Positions 61,391-64,000 of a stretch of 64,000 bases of DNA are shown piece after piece. Position numbers and translations under genes: made by a program. The stretch is from the NCBI GenBank assembly GCA_013178095.1, contig JABLXK010000014.1, positions 1 to 64,000 of the forward strand, read 5' to 3'. Numbering within the stretch: the stretch's first letter is position 1; every line of letters starts with the position of its first letter. This DNA comes from Anaerolineae bacterium. Its GTDB lineage: Bacteria; Chloroflexota; Anaerolineae; Anaerolineales; Anaerolineaceae. A model generated the notes under the pieces. It did not search any database, was not told the DNA's origin, and saw only the letters and a program-made list of their open reading frames with translations.

Positions 61391-62910
61391 TAGATATTCT
61401 TCCCTTTACTTTGCAGACTGGCGCGGCGGCTGATTTTCAACCGCTGCTGGAGAAGCTGGCGTGTGAACAGCATTTCCTCATTCCGGGCGGCCTGCTGCGT
61501 TGCCAGGCCGATTCCGATCAACAGCCAGAGGTTGCGCGGGTATGCACCATGGATGAACAAAGCCGCGGCCAGGTAACCCATAAAACCGATTTGAAAAGCC
61601 AATGCCAGGTCGGCGTATTCGTCTTGAGATATCTTCTGGAAAATCTTCTTTCCGTTGATCAGGCTCCTGAACGTGGAATACAAAACAAAGGCGAACATCA
61701 ACAAGCCCAAAATGCCCTGTTCAGCCAGCACCTCGATGTACAGGCTGTGCGCTGAACGCTCAGTCCGGCGCGGATCCAGCCCCAGCCTCATCGAGTATTT
61801 CAGGTAGTTGGCGGCGTAATTTTCGTAGCCGATTCCCAGGATTGGCTTATCCAGGAACATTTGGATGCCCACTGCATATTCGCTCATCCGGCCGCGCAGG
61901 GATACCTCGCCGCGCACGTCCGCTCCTGAAAATGGCAGGTATTCCAGGATCGTCTGGATGCGCTCGAAATACGTCGCCGGCAGGAATGGAACCAGCAGCA
62001 GCAGGATCAGCAGACCGCACAGCACCGCCACCAGGGGCGGCTTGCGGACAACCACGATCAACGCCAGAACGCCGCACAAGGCCAGGAATCCGCCGCGCGA
62101 GAAAGTGAAAATGACCGTCAGGAAACTGGCGGCCAAAGCCCACCCCGCCAGCAATTTCAGGACCGGTTTTTTCTCGTACAACACACGGTTCAACGCGATG
62201 GGGACGATCACCACCATGACCTGGGCGAAAAAGTTGGGGTCGCCGAAAGTACCCATGATGCGGTATCCTTCCGTTCCGCTGACGATATTCATCAGCCGCG
62301 ATTCCGCCAGCCCCCAGTAATCGTTGGTAAAAGAACTTGTCAGGTATTGGATCACACCGATCGTACCCAGCAGGATTCCGCTGAACAGGATTCCCCAGGC
62401 GGCTGTGCGGTAGGAATCCCTGGATTGGATCAACAAGATCAGGATGACCGCAATGATCGCGTCTTTTAGGAAGGTCAGCAGCCCTTCCTGCGCGCGCGTG
62501 GGATCGCCTGCGTAGAACAGCGACAAAAAGATGACCAACCCGTACGCCGCGATTGTCGCCAAACCCGGCAGCCAATTTTGCGGGCGTTCCCCGTTCAATA
62601 CCCAGCGCAGGAAAATCAGGACGGCCAGGAAAGCAATGAAAGGCTGCGCGATGGAAGGCGCACCGTAATAGTGCACCGCCACGTCCGAAATACGCGCGTA
62701 GGTCATGGCTACCAGGGTGAACAAGCCCCAGTTGATCTTCCAAACCGCAGCCACCAGCACCACGATCCCGATCAGCATCAGGACGTACAATCCCGCGTCG
62801 TGAATGCGCGTTGCCAGGATCGCCCCGCCGATCCCGATCGCGATTGCGATCGCGCCGAATACCGGGGATAACCAATTGAAAGAAGAGCGGGATTGACCCG
62901 AAGGCTGCAT
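61390..62910 (-). CDS. O-antigen ligase/Wzy-like polymerase
   Basis: This 506-aa protein has about 12 helices and a large outer loop near residues 330-400 with GRMSEYAVGIQMFLDKPILG, GIGYENYAANYLKYS and SAHSLYIEVLAEQGILGLL, the Wzy_C pattern. It would polymerise repeat units or ligate the chain. The presence of a Wzz-like gene upstream favours polymerase. Confidence 0.85.
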   Translation of the reverse strand: MQPSGQSRSSFNWLSPVFGAIAIAIGIGGAILATRIHDAGLYVLMLIGIVVLVAAVWKINWGLFTLVAMTYARISDVAVHYYGAPSIAQPFIAFLAVLIFLRWVLNGERPQNWLPGLATIAAYGLVIFLSLFYAGDPTRAQEGLLTFLKDAIIAVILILLIQSRDSYRTAAWGILFSGILLGTIGVIQYLTSSFTNDYWGLAESRLMNIVSGTEGYRIMGTFGDPNFFAQVMVVIVPIALNRVLYEKKPVLKLLAGWALAASFLTVIFTFSRGGFLALCGVLALIVVVRKPPLVAVLCGLLILLLLVPFLPATYFERIQTILEYLPFSGADVRGEVSLRGRMSEYAVGIQMFLDKPILGIGYENYAANYLKYSMRLGLDPRRTERSAHSLYIEVLAEQGILGLLMFAFVLYSTFRSLINGKKIFQKISQDEYADLALAFQIGFMGYLAAALFIHGAYPRNLWLLIGIGLATQQAARNEEMLFTRQLLQQRLKISRRASLQSKGKNI

Positions 62911-62919
62911 GCCTCTCTC

Positions 62920-63987
62920 CTATATCCTTTCCGACATGGCTTTCAGCGCTTTCAATGCGATTTCGTCGCTATCTGCGCCCTTGGTAAACTCGGCCACGCC
63001 CACCGCCGGCCTGAGCGCGATCTTCTCGTCCAACGAAGCCAGCGCCATCGGCGGGGTGAGCGCTTTCAACAAGCGCCCTTTGATCGTTTCGGCGGCTTTC
63101 ACCGGTGTATCCGGCAGTAACAGCGAAAACGTGGATTCATCCCAGCGCCCGACGCTGTCGTTGCCGCGCAGCCCGGCCTTCAACACGCCCACCACGTCGG
63201 TGAGCAGCCGGTTCAGCACCTGCTGCGGCAGCGTGTCGTAAAACTCCGTCAACCCTTCCAGTTTGATCATGACCAGCGAGAACACGCCTCCTTCGCCGGC
63301 GGATTTTTCGGTTTGCTCCGCCAGCAAAGTTTCGAAGTGTTCGCGGTTGAACGCGCCGGATTGAGAATCGACCAGCCGGCGCTGCCGGTAGGCTTCCAGC
63401 GGGATGCGCAGTTGATCGCGCAGGATTGCCAGGATCACCCCGACCAGCAAACCCAGCACACCGCCCAGCGAGAGGTCGCGCGCCGGCTTGGGGCTGATCG
63501 GTTCGGTCGGAACGACCGCCGCATCGAGGATATTCACCTCGTAAACCTGGTAGAGGTTTCGCATATAGTCGATGCCCGTGCGCGCCACGCCGTTCGCCCA
63601 TTTGGCAGTGATTTCCGCGTTCGGCCCAGTGACGTAGATCTCCAGGACGTTGGAATCCGGAAGTACGACCGTGCTCTGGCTGTATTCCGCGATTTCATCC
63701 TCCGTTAGGTTCAGCGTGTTGATGAAGGCTTGCTGATTGAACTCGCTGTCGAACACGTCCGCGTAGGTCGTGACGATAGATGAGTTATCCAGCGAAGAAA
63801 GGCTGCTGACAAAATCCTTGCCCGCGAAGCTCTCCGCGTTGGGCAGCACGATCATGCGCGTGGTGGCCTCGTAGATCGGCGAGGAAAACATGTCGATGAT
63901 CAGGATCACGTTCAGCGTCGCCAGCACCGTCAGCACGATTATCCACCACCCTTTTTGGATCATTCGAAAATACATTTTGATATTCAT
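62920..63987 (-). CDS. Wzz-like chain-length protein fused to a degenerate GGDEF domain
   Basis: The Wzz domain of this 355-aa protein runs from helix WWIIVLTVLATLNVILIIDM, through an outer part, to helix GGVLGLLVGVILAILRDQL near residues 175-195. A cytoplasmic domain (about 205-355) follows the diguanylate-cyclase plan (DSQSGAFNREHF; GVFSLVMIKLEGLTEFYD). In it the GGDEF site reads RWDES (281-285), so cyclase activity is unlikely. It may instead sense nucleotide or bind partners. It is the first complete gene of the block; the operon may begin beyond the right edge. Confidence 0.8.
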   Translation of the reverse strand: MNIKMYFRMIQKGWWIIVLTVLATLNVILIIDMFSSPIYEATTRMIVLPNAESFAGKDFVSSLSSLDNSSIVTTYADVFDSEFNQQAFINTLNLTEDEIAEYSQSTVVLPDSNVLEIYVTGPNAEITAKWANGVARTGIDYMRNLYQVYEVNILDAAVVPTEPISPKPARDLSLGGVLGLLVGVILAILRDQLRIPLEAYRQRRLVDSQSGAFNREHFETLLAEQTEKSAGEGGVFSLVMIKLEGLTEFYDTLPQQVLNRLLTDVVGVLKAGLRGNDSVGRWDESTFSLLLPDTPVKAAETIKGRLLKALTPPMALASLDEKIALRPAVGVAEFTKGADSDEIALKALKAMSERI

Positions 63988-64000
63988 CTCTCACCTGCCA

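Overview
The window reads as chromosome of an anaerobic, free-living bacterium, most likely a Chloroflexota/Anaerolineae member. This placement is inference from gene content and style, not from a marker gene. Anaerobic signs are a YjjI-type glycyl radical enzyme with its radical-SAM activase, an NfnAB/SudAB-type transhydrogenase pair, ferredoxin and HdrA-like proteins, and no respiratory oxidase. I see no rRNA, tRNA or CRISPR array.

Layout. (1) 0-1.1 kb: the 5' end of a transposase runs off the left edge. Beside it are a 3' fragment of a nucleoside-transporter permease, duplicated from the intact gene near 13.6 kb, and a TehB-like methyltransferase. (2) 1.1-9.4 kb: an accessory thiol/metal/chalcogen cluster. 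It holds two paralogous ArsR repressors, an ArsP-type permease, three thioredoxin-fold proteins, two DsbD/CcdA-type membrane proteins, a cysteine desulfurase with a DUF3343 Se/S carrier, and NifX-like, HdrA-like and ferredoxin proteins. Three 20-bp operator-like palindromes with an ATTC-N8-GAAT core sit at its promoters and suggest one regulon. (3) 10.1-13.2 kb: a FecCD-type (siderophore, heme or corrinoid) ABC importer. (4) 13.6-24.1 kb, minus strand: a nucleoside uptake and breakdown locus. It has a BMP lipoprotein, an ATPase and two permeases, then a nucleoside hydrolase, a PfkB sugar kinase, YjjW, YjjI and a third, orphan permease whose N-terminus carries two in-frame palindromic repeats.

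(5) 24.3-44.5 kb is mostly housekeeping: a methyltransferase under a long palindrome; a thioredoxin-TPR protein; two L,D-transpeptidases and an amidase-like protein; AMMECR1; a class A PBP; HPr and enzyme I; a CPBP protease; a hydrolase lipoprotein; 6-phosphofructokinase; the NfnAB pair; and several uncharacterised proteins.

(6) 45.3-64 kb, minus strand: one dense block of eleven head-to-tail genes. In transcription order it encodes a Wzz-like protein fused to a degenerate GGDEF domain, a Wzy/WaaL-like polymerase or ligase, a Wzx-like flippase, two GT4s, a GT2, a BcsB-like protein, two more GT4s, a two-module NRPS (A-T-C-A-T-TE) and a Sfp-type phosphopantetheinyl transferase. Stop/start overlaps join the NRPS to the glycosyltransferases. 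A joint exopolysaccharide/peptide pathway is the most novel-looking system here, together with the ArsR thiol/chalcogen cluster.
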